The position numbers and the translations under genes were made by a program. From assembly GCA_903859705.1 (NCBI GenBank), contig CAIONQ010000144.1, positions 1-64,000 on the forward strand: a DNA stretch of 64,000 nucleotides, in the 5' to 3' direction. The notes under the pieces were generated by a model. It saw only the letters and a list, made by a program, of their open reading frames with translations. It had not been told where the DNA came from and searched no databases. Shown piece after piece: positions 17,329 through 26,205 of the stretch; positions within the stretch are counted from its first letter, which is position 1, and each line of letters starts with the position of its first letter. Origin of the DNA: an uncultured Chthonomonas sp. (GTDB lineage: Bacteria; Armatimonadota; Chthonomonadetes; Chthonomonadales; Chthonomonadaceae).

Positions 17329-18383
17329 TGTCTTCTGGAGCATCGAGAGAGACACAACAACCGGGCTCAATAATTGTACTGACCAGAGAGCACATCGGCG
17401 ATCTGGTTTGTACAACTCCTGCCCTGAGAAGCCTTCGGGAACTATTCCCGAAGGCTAAAATTGTTGTTGAGGTGGGTGAAAGGGCTGCCTGTGTACTGCA
17501 AGGCAACCCTCATGTAGATGAGGTGATAATCCGCAAAGATCATCAGGGGATTGCTGGCCGCATCGGATTTCTACGTGAATTACGCAGCCGGCACTTCGAC
17601 CTGGGAGTTGTTTTTGACGACAGCACAGACATGCCGCTAACCCTGTGGCTTGGTGGCGCAAGGCGCAGAGCTGGCCTTGATCGCAAATCCCGTTGGGTAC
17701 ACTTGCTTACAGATGTAGCCCACTACAACCCCAATACACATGAGATGGTGGACAACTTCCGATATGTTGCCGCGACCCTGGGCGCCGACATCACGAATGC
17801 AAAACCAGAGCTCTTTCCATCATCAAACGATATAGCTTTAGCTAACGACGTACTACGGGAGCACGATCTTCTGGATGGAAAGCCGATAATTGGGCTGAAC
17901 CCTGGAGCCTCGGCGCCATCAAACAGATGGCCACCCAACCGCTTTGCCGAGCTAATTGGCAAGTTGACAGCGCTTAAGGATTACCATATTGTGCTTATGG
18001 GGGGTCCTCAGGATTCAGCGGTTGCAGAGGACATCCGCGCCGCAACAACCACACCTATCCCAGTTTTAACGGGCCGCTTCACTGTTCTGGAGCTTACTGC
18101 TGCCCTCCAGCACTTTCGGCTGTTAGTTACCGGTGACACTGGCCCCATGCACATTGCCTGCGCTACGGGCACGCCTATTTTGGCGCTTTTTGGGCCAGCT
18201 CTTCCCAGCGAATCTGGCCCACTCTATGTACCGGGCAACCGGGTTATACGTAAGGTTGCGGGTTGCCCGGGTTGTACAAAGTACAACTGTACCCGGCAAC
18301 AAGAGTGTATGTTGGCAATCTCTGCAGATGAGGTGTACTCAGCCGCATGTGATATGCTGGCCAATAAGACTGAGGAAAGATGA
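17328..18383 (+). CDS. Glycosyltransferase family 9 (heptosyltransferase-like)
   Basis: Predicted 351-residue cytoplasmic glycosyltransferase of the GT9/RfaF type, which transfers heptose or related sugars from ADP-sugar to LPS core or other glycans. Typical motifs are IIVLTREHIGDLVCTTPALR at the N-terminus, LNPGASAPSNRWP for the nucleotide-sugar domain, and TGDTGPMHIACATGTPILAL followed by FGP. A C-terminal Cys cluster (GCPGCTKYNCT...ECM) is common in such proteins. It begins inside the stop of the upstream gene and ends inside the next start (ATGA). A heptose-activating enzyme homologue is encoded at 61629, supporting heptose-containing surface glycans. Confidence 0.88.
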   Translation: MSSGASRETQQPGSIIVLTREHIGDLVCTTPALRSLRELFPKAKIVVEVGERAACVLQGNPHVDEVIIRKDHQGIAGRIGFLRELRSRHFDLGVVFDDSTDMPLTLWLGGARRRAGLDRKSRWVHLLTDVAHYNPNTHEMVDNFRYVAATLGADITNAKPELFPSSNDIALANDVLREHDLLDGKPIIGLNPGASAPSNRWPPNRFAELIGKLTALKDYHIVLMGGPQDSAVAEDIRAATTTPIPVLTGRFTVLELTAALQHFRLLVTGDTGPMHIACATGTPILALFGPALPSESGPLYVPGNRVIRKVAGCPGCTKYNCTRQQECMLAISADEVYSAACDMLANKTEER

Positions 18384-18856
18384 CGGAAATCCGTATTATT
18401 GAGCAGGATCCCGCTTTGCCAGCTTGTTGTGAACTGGTGGAAGCACACTGGTTTGAAATGGGGGAACTCTACGGGGATACCGGCCCGTGCCTGTTTCGCC
18501 CATCGGATGTAAATGGTCCGGGGGCCGTGTTTCTTGCTGCCTATGAAGGATTGAATGCCATCGGATGTGGCGCTCTGCGGCAAATGGTACGAGACGATGT
18601 TCTGAGCCCCGGAGAGGCCGAAGTAAAGCGCGTTTACGTACGCCCCAGCCACAGAAACCGGGGTATAGCCCGGCAGATAATGAAAACTCTGGAAGCACTG
18701 GCCCCGAGCATGGGTTACAAGGTGCTTACGCTGGAAACTGGATCGCTTCAACCATTTGCTGTAAGGCTATACCGGAATATGGGCTACTCTGATTCGGATC
18801 CGTTCGGGGAGTATATCGATGACCCCCGGAGCGTATTCCTGAGCAAAACCCTTTAA
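18380..18856 (+). CDS. GNAT family N-acetyltransferase
   Basis: Predicted 158-residue single-domain acetyltransferase. The acetyl-CoA-binding motif A is clear: VKRVYVRPSHRNRGIARQI (R/Q-x-x-G-x-A). The ending LYRNMGY..SDPFGEY is the usual GNAT tail. Substrate is not predictable. It overlaps the GT9 stop by four bases, so it belongs to that operon and could modify a sugar or peptide of the same pathway. Confidence 0.85.
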   Translation: MTEIRIIEQDPALPACCELVEAHWFEMGELYGDTGPCLFRPSDVNGPGAVFLAAYEGLNAIGCGALRQMVRDDVLSPGEAEVKRVYVRPSHRNRGIARQIMKTLEALAPSMGYKVLTLETGSLQPFAVRLYRNMGYSDSDPFGEYIDDPRSVFLSKTL

Positions 18857-18892
18857 TTGCACTCGGGCAAAGCTTGTTGAGAAAGAGGAACC

Positions 18893-19312
18893 ATGGCTGC
18901 TGGCATACCCATAATCTACGAATGTGAACTGGAGGTCTGCGATGCAGATATTGATGGCCTGGGCCATGTGAACAATGTGGTGTATTTACAGTGGGTGCAG
19001 GTTGCCGCCACCGCACACTGGAACCATGCTGCTACGCAAGACCAGAAGGATCAGATTGCCTGGGTTGCTTTAAGGCACGAAATTGATTACCTGAAGCCCG
19101 CCTACCTGGGAGAAAAGATTATACTGCGAACCTATGTTGGCGAGGTAAGCGGCGTGCGCTTTGAGCGGTTTGTAGAGGTTCTGAAATATACAGAAAAAGG
19201 CGAGCAACCAATTGCTAGATCGAGGAGCCTATGGGCCGCAATCGATGTCATAACGATGCGGCCCAAACGTGTTCCTGCCTCACTGAATAATCAGTTTATG
19301 CGCTTTGAGTAG
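18893..19312 (+). CDS. YbgC/4HBT-type acyl-CoA thioesterase
   Basis: Predicted 139-residue hotdog-fold protein. The motif DIDGLGHVNNVVYLQWVQ is the YbgC/FadM signature, with the catalytic Asp region and GHVNN. Such enzymes hydrolyse acyl-CoA thioesters in the cytoplasm. AAAGAGGAACC lies before the ATG at 18893. The last 33 bases overlap the 3' end of the convergent GH42-like gene, so the two C-terminal tails share sequence on opposite strands. Confidence 0.85.
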   Translation: MAAGIPIIYECELEVCDADIDGLGHVNNVVYLQWVQVAATAHWNHAATQDQKDQIAWVALRHEIDYLKPAYLGEKIILRTYVGEVSGVRFERFVEVLKYTEKGEQPIARSRSLWAAIDVITMRPKRVPASLNNQFMRFE

Positions 19313-21994
19313 TGGAGATTGATGTTGCCGCTTCCATCCGCTTAGCCTCAGGATTCGCGTTTGCCCTTTCTTAACCGGTATCGACACCTCTGGCCCCATA
19401 CCAATTAATGCTCCCGTGAGGCCATCGGCAACAGCCCCAGATGTGTGCGTGTTTATCTTAAGCTGCCCATCTGCAATACCGTGAATAGATAGGTACGGGC
19501 CATTGCCATACACAATGCAATCAGAGCCAGTGTAGAGGCTTACACCTGCCATCTTTGCAGCAGCACGTAGCAGTTCTGAACTTAGCGCAGGAGCGCCACA
19601 AAAGATGGATACACCACTTGCCGTTTTGCGTACTGCAACCGCGGCCTCTCCGTTTGGGTACGCTGCGAGTACTTCCTCCGGCCGAGCATCTGCTGCCATA
19701 AAAAGTGGTGTAACCGCTCGATTTATTCCTATCTTCTTCTGTAAGCCAAGTTTCTTACCTGCCGATGTTGGTTCTGCAAGTGCGGTAGCGGATTTGGCAG
19801 GAAGTATTTTGAAACCGGTTAGCTGTTGCATGGCACCCGGGTTAAGGCGGCCACTATCAAACATGCCGGGAGCATAACACCACAATTTTGTTGCCTGACG
19901 GGTGCTCTTCAGAATATTTGCCCGCTGTGCTTCTGTAAGGCTCCAGGGGCTATTGAACACGTATAACTTGGCGTGTACGCGGCCCGCAGCAACATCATCA
20001 AGCAGATATTGACCGTATGGTGCCCCTGTTCTTCCAAACTCCGCGCGCGATTCATATACAAGAGGTCGAGATACCTCTGCCCCGCCCTCCGCCACCATGG
20101 TCATCGCTTCTGGATCTATAACATCTGCAATCTGAGGGCGAAAAGGCAACTGCAGGGCGAGAAGTTCAGAATCCATTGCATTCATGCGCTTCATTTCTGC
20201 CCACATTGCGGGATCATCAAACCACCCAGACGCTGGCAGATCCATCCACCATGTTGCGAAGTTGCGTGCGGCCTCCTGAGCTACATTTCGCACTAGCTCA
20301 CCATTCGTTTCATACACATTCTTAACCACATGCTGTGCGCCGGGAAAAGTGTCTTCATGTGTGAGGTGGGTTCGGGTATCGTCTTCGTTCAGCCACATTT
20401 TGCCAGCAAGAGCTACGCTTTCTGCGGCAGTCATGCAGGGAGCGCTCTCACCTGGTCCCCGATCGAAATAGGAGATAGGAGAACAGATAACATCAATATC
20501 TGGCGAATTCAGAAGCTTTCGCAGCGCGTAATGCCCGGCGCACGCCGGACCTGTGGGGATGGCGCCGAACTCATATACGTATCCAAAAAAGAAGGTACTT
20601 AACTTTCTGCCACCAGTGTGCGAGCGAACAACTTTTGCGAGGCTACATACCAGATCCGCCATGGAATCTTGCTGAAACTGGCTAAAATCCAGAATCGATT
20701 GTTCGCGAAGCGGATCGCGGAGAATTCCGGCAGGAGCAGCGTGCCTTGCCGCGGCCGAGGGGACGGTTATCGCATCATAAGCCGGAAAATCGGTGTGCCA
20801 GGCAGCGTTCAACCTTTCTACCATGGGGTACTTCCTGGATACCCACTTCTGAAACGCTGTGGCATCGCACGGGGCGTATCCGTTGAGCGGGTGCTCCCAG
20901 GAGTCAAAGTAAAACCATTCGCCCGTGTTCTGGCCATTTGGATGGTAGCCTGCGATGTGGTTTCCATACTTTGCCTCAATGTGATCTATTAATCGTGCGA
21001 GGCGTGCAGAAGATTCAGTTGCGAACACCGCCGATGCCACAGAGGCAATTCCGCCATGGTCGCCATTTTCCCAGGCCATCTTCTCGTCTTGATGTGTTTG
21101 TAACCACCATTGCGGGGCATAAATAGGTATACGTGGCAACATCAGCGCTTTTGGATTGGCAGCCAGTGTGGTATCCAGGACAGAATCAACACCCGTCCAA
21201 TCTTCTGCCTCGCCGGGCGCGGGCCAAGGCATGGGAATAGAGAAGCTTACGAAATCTACTCCGGCTCCGGCCGCGAGCTTTACCTGTGACTCATAGTGGC
21301 CAGGAGGCCCTCCAAGAAATTGATACGTGGTGCCAGGTTTGTAGAATGCCAGAGTTATTTGTCTTTCTTTATCTGAGCGTATCCAGGCCGAGACCCTGTA
21401 CCGATGCCCCTGAACAAATGTAAGGTTTGCTTCGTGGTAGATGTGAAAATCTGGCCAGTTACCATTGGGAGGTTTACGAATACTAACATGTAGTGCTGGG
21501 GCATTTGCTTCGCCTGTGCCGGACTCCATATTGTATTCGCCAACGTTGTTCTGTGCTCCAATCGGCCACGATTGCCAATCTGGCCCAAGATTGGGCCGAA
21601 TTGTGTTCAGATCGCCAGCAATTACCTGGTCTCCTGTGGAAACATCCATAATCTGGAGCCCACTGATATAGATGTTTCCCGGTATCTGGCCAAAGCGCCA
21701 GTGCATTGTGGCTGCGTGGTCAACACTTCGATCGGCAACAAATTCAAATGTATAGCGTTTACCTTCGGTTGTAGCTAGAAGCACGCCAGAAGCAGGCTGA
21801 CCATAAAAGAACCGTGCTCGGCGAGGTTTACCATTGACAGTAAGTCTTGGAGCTCCGGATCGGGCATCTACCCTTACAGTGAGAGGAGGAGTTTGTGCCG
21901 TTGAGGCGACCGGCACAACTGACAATGCCAGCGCACTCACAAGGCCAAATGCGAGGTAGATACTTGACTTTATAAACGGACTGCTGATATGCAT
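19280..21994 (-). CDS. Exported GH42-like beta-galactosidase family protein
   Basis: Predicted 904 residues. A signal peptide (SIYLAFGLVSALALSVVPVA, then STAQ) is followed by a beta-sandwich resembling a carbohydrate-binding domain (about residues 30-240), then a GH42-type barrel. NGQNTGEWFYFDSWE gives the likely acid/base Glu, KWVSRKYPMVERLNAAW is the classical GH42 spacer, and KMWLNEDDTRTH offers the nucleophile Glu. A trimerisation-like alpha/beta domain (AQRANILKSTRQATKLWCYA) and a beta tail follow. Members cleave beta-galactosides; an extracellular role on plant or microbial glycans is inferred. GGAG lies about ten bases before the ATG. Long for the family because of the extra N-terminal domain. 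Confidence 0.75.
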   Translation of the reverse strand: MHISSPFIKSSIYLAFGLVSALALSVVPVASTAQTPPLTVRVDARSGAPRLTVNGKPRRARFFYGQPASGVLLATTEGKRYTFEFVADRSVDHAATMHWRFGQIPGNIYISGLQIMDVSTGDQVIAGDLNTIRPNLGPDWQSWPIGAQNNVGEYNMESGTGEANAPALHVSIRKPPNGNWPDFHIYHEANLTFVQGHRYRVSAWIRSDKERQITLAFYKPGTTYQFLGGPPGHYESQVKLAAGAGVDFVSFSIPMPWPAPGEAEDWTGVDSVLDTTLAANPKALMLPRIPIYAPQWWLQTHQDEKMAWENGDHGGIASVASAVFATESSARLARLIDHIEAKYGNHIAGYHPNGQNTGEWFYFDSWEHPLNGYAPCDATAFQKWVSRKYPMVERLNAAWHTDFPAYDAITVPSAAARHAAPAGILRDPLREQSILDFSQFQQDSMADLVCSLAKVVRSHTGGRKLSTFFFGYVYEFGAIPTGPACAGHYALRKLLNSPDIDVICSPISYFDRGPGESAPCMTAAESVALAGKMWLNEDDTRTHLTHEDTFPGAQHVVKNVYETNGELVRNVAQEAARNFATWWMDLPASGWFDDPAMWAEMKRMNAMDSELLALQLPFRPQIADVIDPEAMTMVAEGGAEVSRPLVYESRAEFGRTGAPYGQYLLDDVAAGRVHAKLYVFNSPWSLTEAQRANILKSTRQATKLWCYAPGMFDSGRLNPGAMQQLTGFKILPAKSATALAEPTSAGKKLGLQKKIGINRAVTPLFMAADARPEEVLAAYPNGEAAVAVRKTASGVSIFCGAPALSSELLRAAAKMAGVSLYTGSDCIVYGNGPYLSIHGIADGQLKINTHTSGAVADGLTGALIGMGPEVSIPVKKGQTRILRLSGWKRQHQSPLLKAHKLIIQ

Positions 21995-22456
21995 TTGTTA
22001 CGACTCCATCACGATTCTGCCCAAGTGAATTCTGGTGAATTACACCAACCTCCACATGATATTGCAACAGTTCTCACAAACACTGGGGCATCCCTTCCTA
22101 ATCTTGATGCACGATGTGCATTACAATTTCCGATTATTTCCTATTGAAAGGAAGATAGCGAAAGAAACGGTAAGCATGCGAAAACAGGCAGTGCAACCTA
22201 TGCGCACAATCCCAAACAATAATCGGCCAAAAGGTGGATGGTGCGAGAATTCACAAAGTGTATACTTGCATCAGATGAAACGAAGAGACGCGCTGCAAAC
22301 ACAGTGATCAACCTGCTGAGCGCGCGGACTACAAAGTAGCGGTAGTAACCGGTAGTCTACACAGTTTATTTCGCTGCGGAACTTATATAGGACCGCACTC
22401 AATTTCAAAACCCTGGCCGGGAAACTTAGCCCGCCCGAACGCATTTGGAGACAAAA
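21995..22456. other. Divergent intergenic region before the cytochrome cluster
   Basis: About 460 bases between the divergent GH42-like gene and the Cys-rich exported protein. No gene is convincing. It contains a Rex-like site (22239-22256), a GGTAGT-N4-GGTAGT direct repeat (near 22340) and a possible -10 TATATA near 22384. No riboswitch pattern was recognised. Confidence 0.4.
22239..22256 (+). promoter_or_regulatory. Candidate Rex operator upstream of the cytochrome cluster
   Basis: TGGTGCGAGAATTCACAA fits the Rex consensus TTGTGAA-N4-TTCACAA in all seven positions of the right half and four of seven in the left. It lies 200 bp before the first gene of the cluster. The same right half-site occurs before rex and before the siroheme gene in this window. 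Confidence 0.35.
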
Positions 22457-23122
22457 ATGAAACGCAACATCAAAAGTGGCCTGATCGCAGTCGTACTCGC
22501 AGCCCTGTGCGCATCGGTAGCAGGAACTGTTCGCGCCGATGGCGCGGCACCTACTGGCAGCCTGTGGCAGATCGGCAAAGATGCTGGCAAGGTAGAGATT
22601 GTTCTCCCGGGCCAGGCAGCTCCGGTGGTTACTTCCGTAACCGACTCAACAATTTTCGCAGGCATTTGCCTGGACTGCATGCTCCCGCTGGAGTTCAAAC
22701 CGGCTCAGAGTGGTAAGAACTGTGCAGTTTGCGGTTGCGCAGTAAGCAACGCAGCTTGCATCGTAGGTAAGGCAGTTAAGGATGGTACATGGCAGTCGAT
22801 GCTGAAAATGCTGCCGCATGGCGTCGGCCTGGTACCAACCTATGTTGAAGCCGGAAAGCCTGAGAGCGGCCTCAAGAAGCTGGTAGTTAACCTCCGTGCA
22901 GTTGTTCTGCCGGTATCCGGACTGGATGGCCAAACGCCGGATCAGCTACTGGGCCTGGTTAAGGCAATTGGCGGAACCAAGACAGAGTTGCTTGACGGCG
23001 GCAAAGTACTGGCTATTGCACTGAAGGGCGACTACACCTTCGACAAGGCAACAAAGCTTGAGAAAGCAATTGTTGGTGCAAGCGGCAAGATCGGCGTACC
23101 AGAAGCCCCGAAAGCCCAGTAA
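22457..23122 (+). CDS. Exported protein with paired CxxC motifs, unknown function
   Basis: Predicted 221 residues. It has a signal peptide (GLIAVVLAALCASVAGTVRA), then a central zinc-ribbon or rubredoxin-like Cys cluster (CLDC ... CAVCGC ... AAC, about residues 72-105) and a C-terminal alpha/beta region (KGDYTFDKATKLEKAIVG) like a small metal- or redox-associated domain. No CxxCH heme motif is present. The ATG at 22457 follows TTGGAGACAAAA. I do not recognise a named family. It opens the same-strand run of cytochrome genes, so a periplasmic redox or metal-handling role in that system is an inference. Confidence 0.7.
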   Translation: MKRNIKSGLIAVVLAALCASVAGTVRADGAAPTGSLWQIGKDAGKVEIVLPGQAAPVVTSVTDSTIFAGICLDCMLPLEFKPAQSGKNCAVCGCAVSNAACIVGKAVKDGTWQSMLKMLPHGVGLVPTYVEAGKPESGLKKLVVNLRAVVLPVSGLDGQTPDQLLGLVKAIGGTKTELLDGGKVLAIALKGDYTFDKATKLEKAIVGASGKIGVPEAPKAQ

Positions 23123-23170
23123 GTAGATTTTAGACTGCTGAACAAGCAACATACCGGCAGAATAAATAAT

Positions 23171-23200
23171 TGCGGGAAGTGCAGTACTGCACTTCCCGCA
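23171..23200. terminator. Perfect 30-bp palindrome, possible terminator or attenuator
   Basis: The sequence is an uninterrupted 15+15 palindrome (TGCGGGAAGTGCAGT and its complement). It lies 48 bases after the Cys-rich protein gene. No T-run follows, so it may end or protect the upstream mRNA instead of being a classical rho-independent terminator. Confidence 0.5.
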
Positions 23201-23297
23201 TAACAACAGATACCCCACTCGGTCCGTTACTATTTAAGCCATTTAGAAATACTCAGCGCGTTTGCGGGCCATCAGCGAAGAAGTGTGGCGGTGCAGT

Positions 23298-24713
23298 ATG
23301 TTCACAGACCAGAAGCAAGATACCGGCCGTACAGATGGGCCGCACTACCCAGATTACTCTCAGTGTTGCAAACGCCGTGTGGCCCGCTTGCTAAAGCACC
23401 GCTCCGTAAGCGCACCAGCAGCCCTGTTGCTTACAGCTACTCTTGGGGGCGTCGCAGCCTGCTGGCATATGGCGGCCGGCCAGGTGATTTACGTAGATGA
23501 TGCGCGCACACAGTATATACAGGGAACTCCCCGAGACTCGGTAACACGGCTGCAGGCAGACCTTGAACGAGGAAAAGTACATCTCTCTTTCGATCCGAAA
23601 TTTGGCTATCTGCCCGCGATCTTAAAAGCACTCAAAGTTTCTCCAACCAGCCAGGTTGTGGTTTTTTCAAAAACCAGTGTCCAAAAGGACCTGATATCTC
23701 CAGAGAACCCACGATCGATCTATTTTAACGATGGCACCTACGTTGGATACGTTCCGGATGGCAAAGCGCTTGAGTTATGCACTACTGACCCCTACCTTGG
23801 TGCCGTGTATTACACATTGCTGCAACGCGAAGTTCCCAAACCAAAATTTTTCAGAACGATTGATGCCTGCCTAGAGTGCCATGCTGATAAGGCGTTGAAG
23901 CACCTGCCACGGCACCTTATGTTCTCAACGATATGCAATTCTGAAGGAGCTGTAGCAGAGGGAACACAGCCCTTTGATACTTCTGATGCAACTTCGCTCA
24001 GTAAACGGTTCGGTGGTTGGTTTGTAAGTGGAAGCACCAGTGGGCAGAAGCATATGGGCAATGCGTTTGCCACGCTCAAAGGCGCCGAAGTTACCCTTGA
24101 CAGAAAAGTGGCGGGAGATGTTAAGAACCTGGCCAGCCTTTACGATACGAAGCTAATGCTAACACCTTACAGCGATATTGCCGCCCTGATGACGATGACG
24201 CATCAGTACCACGTTCAGAATCAGATCAACGAGGTTACATATCGAGTGAACAGTGCTATGGCTTTTGAACGTCTATATCCACGCGCGGCGCCAATGAACG
24301 GGGCTACTGGCCATTCGGTATCAACTGACAAGACCGTAAAGGAAGTTTGCGACTTACTTTTGCGCGTGATGCTCTTTACCGACGAGGCAAAGATTCCAGC
24401 TCCGATTACCGGTACAAGTGGGTTCAGAGAAGCCTTCGAGAAGGCTGGCCCATTCGATAGCAAAGGCAGATCGCTGAGGCAACTGAATCTGAAAACCCGG
24501 TTGCTGAAATACCCCTTTAGCTTCCTGATCTACTCAGATAATTTCGACGCAATTCCGGTGCCGGCAAAGCGCTACTTTTACCGGCGATTGCACCGAGTTC
24601 TGGATGGTAAGGATCATGATCCCGCGTTTGGACGCCTCACTGCAGACGAGCGGGCGGCCATTCGGGAGATACTGCGGGCAACAAAGAAAGACTTCCGAAT
24701 TTTCGGGGGCTGA
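23298..24713 (+). CDS. Membrane-anchored single-heme cytochrome c family protein
   Basis: Predicted 471 residues. A basic N-terminal tail (KRRVARLLKHR) precedes a hydrophobic segment ending LGGVAACW, which could be a membrane anchor or a lipobox. One CxxCH motif is visible: DACLECHADKALKHLP. Around it are conserved-looking blocks (RSIYFNDGTYVGYVPDG, LYTLLQREVPKPKF-like, RFGGWFVSG, HMGNAF). I know similar single-heme proteins from planctomycete/verrucomicrobial-type genomes but no function. The start is uncertain: 23262 and 23298 are both possible, neither with a strong ribosome-binding site. It sits between the Cys-rich protein and the decaheme cytochrome. Confidence 0.65.
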   Translation: MFTDQKQDTGRTDGPHYPDYSQCCKRRVARLLKHRSVSAPAALLLTATLGGVAACWHMAAGQVIYVDDARTQYIQGTPRDSVTRLQADLERGKVHLSFDPKFGYLPAILKALKVSPTSQVVVFSKTSVQKDLISPENPRSIYFNDGTYVGYVPDGKALELCTTDPYLGAVYYTLLQREVPKPKFFRTIDACLECHADKALKHLPRHLMFSTICNSEGAVAEGTQPFDTSDATSLSKRFGGWFVSGSTSGQKHMGNAFATLKGAEVTLDRKVAGDVKNLASLYDTKLMLTPYSDIAALMTMTHQYHVQNQINEVTYRVNSAMAFERLYPRAAPMNGATGHSVSTDKTVKEVCDLLLRVMLFTDEAKIPAPITGTSGFREAFEKAGPFDSKGRSLRQLNLKTRLLKYPFSFLIYSDNFDAIPVPAKRYFYRRLHRVLDGKDHDPAFGRLTADERAAIREILRATKKDFRIFGG

Positions 24714-25039
24714 ATCGGAGTTACAAACGCTTGAGTGGAATTCGCAGGCAATGGATTTTTGTAAACATTATATTGTTTCAAGATCCGTAGAAAAGCGTAG
24801 CCAATCATAGCAGGAATTTCAGACACCTTAATACGAAAGCAAAGTTAAGTGCAACTGATAAGCAACGCAGTAAACAGGCCTGATTTACGCCTGTAAATAC
24901 AGCTTGCGAACAGCCATAATACTTGAAGAATGCACATGCTGGCGGCGGTAAGCGCTATTGCAATCCTCTGGCGAGGCAATGGTTTTGGGATTTGCCGGCA
25001 GGTGCACTCAGGCGGCGTAAAGGTACGCATGAGGTTATC
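24714..25039. other. Intergenic region before the decaheme cytochrome gene
   Basis: 326 bases with no convincing gene. It has a 6-bp inverted repeat (ACAGGC 24874-24879, GCCTGT 24889-24894) set in AT-rich sequence and an AT-rich near-dyad TGTAAAC...GTTTCA near 24760. A GEMM-type riboswitch was looked for and not found. A separate promoter for the conduit genes probably lies here. Confidence 0.35.
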
Positions 25040-26137
25040 ATGAAAAACACAGGATCCTACAGACGATTTTTCCTGTATTCAATCCCGGTTACATTACTGG
25101 CCGGCCTGATCGTTGCATCCGTATTTGCAACCCCGGCCCCGCCAAAAACCAACGGGAAAGATACAGAGGCGAAGACCGCAAAAGCGGCCAAGCCAGCTAA
25201 GTTTCCGCTGAGCCTCTGGGCAACAGCCGATGAAGGCGATTATTCTGGCGGAAAGAACTGCACTAACTGCCACAAAACCCAGACCGATTCGTACGAGCGG
25301 TCTCCACACACCGTGTACATGAAAGATCCACACAATACAGTGGATAAGACCGGTTGTGAAGGGTGCCATGGCCCCAGCAAGAACCACGTAGCTCACCGCA
25401 AGGAAGAGGAAGGCCTCTACCAGAATGTTGTTAGCTACACGCACAGCACTCCAGAACAGATTGCTGCTTCTTGCTTACGGTGCCATCAGGATACAGTTAC
25501 GCAGAACCACTGGAAACGAACAGAGCACTCTCATGCAGGCGTTAGCTGCACGAGTTGCCATCAGATGCACTGGGCGGATCGCCTGGGCAAAGATCGCATC
25601 CGCGTAGCGCCAGATCAGAAGAATGATGCGCTTACCAACACCGTTGGCAAAGCACAGGTTGCTTCAGTATTCACAAACGCAGCGGCCCCCAAAGCACTAC
25701 TCAAATCCAATGAGGCCAACCTCTGCGGTTCCTGCCACCGCAAAGTGGGCGCAGAATTCCGAAACAACTTCCACCACCCGGTTCCCGAGGGGCGGCTGGT
25801 ATGTTCGGACTGCCACTCAGCCCACCCGAATCGTGACGACCGCAAGCTGATGCGCACTGCGAAGCAGGCATGTATAACATGCCATGCGGATGTTGCTGGC
25901 CCGTTTGTTTACGAGCATGATCCGGCATCGGATCTCACCGGCACGGGATGCCTCGAATGCCATAACCCGCATGGCTCATCGAACCCTGCCATTCTTAACT
26001 CCTTCACTCGCGGGCTGTGTATCAAGTGCCACACGGATAAGTCTGTTAATCACAATCCAGGCAGAAACTGCTGGGATTCTGGCTGCCACTCTGCAATCCA
26101 TGGTTCGAACCATGATCCGAGGTTCCTGCAGCGTTAA
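25040..26137 (+). CDS. DmsE/MtrA-family decaheme c-type cytochrome
   Basis: Predicted 365-residue exported multiheme cytochrome. After a signal anchor (SIPVTLLAGLIVASVFATPA) and a Lys/Ala-rich linker come nine CxxCH motifs (CTNCH, CEGCH, CLRCH, CTSCH, CGSCH, CSDCH, CITCH, CLECH, CIKCH) and a final CX4CH (CWDSGCH), i.e. ten potential hemes, matching the decaheme DmsE/MtrA/PioA family. Spaced distal His residues are visible (HTVY, HSHAG, HHPVP). Such cytochromes sit in the periplasm inside an outer-membrane barrel and pass electrons across it. The ATG at 25040 has GAGG six bases upstream; an earlier start at 24923 lacks a signal peptide. MtrB-type barrel gene follows after 68 bases. Confidence 0.92.
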   Translation: MKNTGSYRRFFLYSIPVTLLAGLIVASVFATPAPPKTNGKDTEAKTAKAAKPAKFPLSLWATADEGDYSGGKNCTNCHKTQTDSYERSPHTVYMKDPHNTVDKTGCEGCHGPSKNHVAHRKEEEGLYQNVVSYTHSTPEQIAASCLRCHQDTVTQNHWKRTEHSHAGVSCTSCHQMHWADRLGKDRIRVAPDQKNDALTNTVGKAQVASVFTNAAAPKALLKSNEANLCGSCHRKVGAEFRNNFHHPVPEGRLVCSDCHSAHPNRDDRKLMRTAKQACITCHADVAGPFVYEHDPASDLTGTGCLECHNPHGSSNPAILNSFTRGLCIKCHTDKSVNHNPGRNCWDSGCHSAIHGSNHDPRFLQR

Positions 26138-26205
26138 CAGTAATCCGGCACTCAGATCACACACATCAGTGCACGATCTGAACCTGAGCACATGAGGTTA
26201 TTCGA

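Noticed and set aside
22000-22300. Small gene from about 22035 to 22307
   Set aside because: No ribosome-binding site, no recognisable product, AT-rich promoter-like composition.
24714-25039. Cyclic-di-GMP (GEMM) riboswitch before the cytochrome gene, as in Geobacter
   Set aside because: None of the conserved GEMM core segments could be found.
26095-26115. GGTTCGAACC as a tRNA T-arm
   Set aside because: It is inside the decaheme cytochrome coding sequence (IHGSNHDP) and no cloverleaf can be formed around it.
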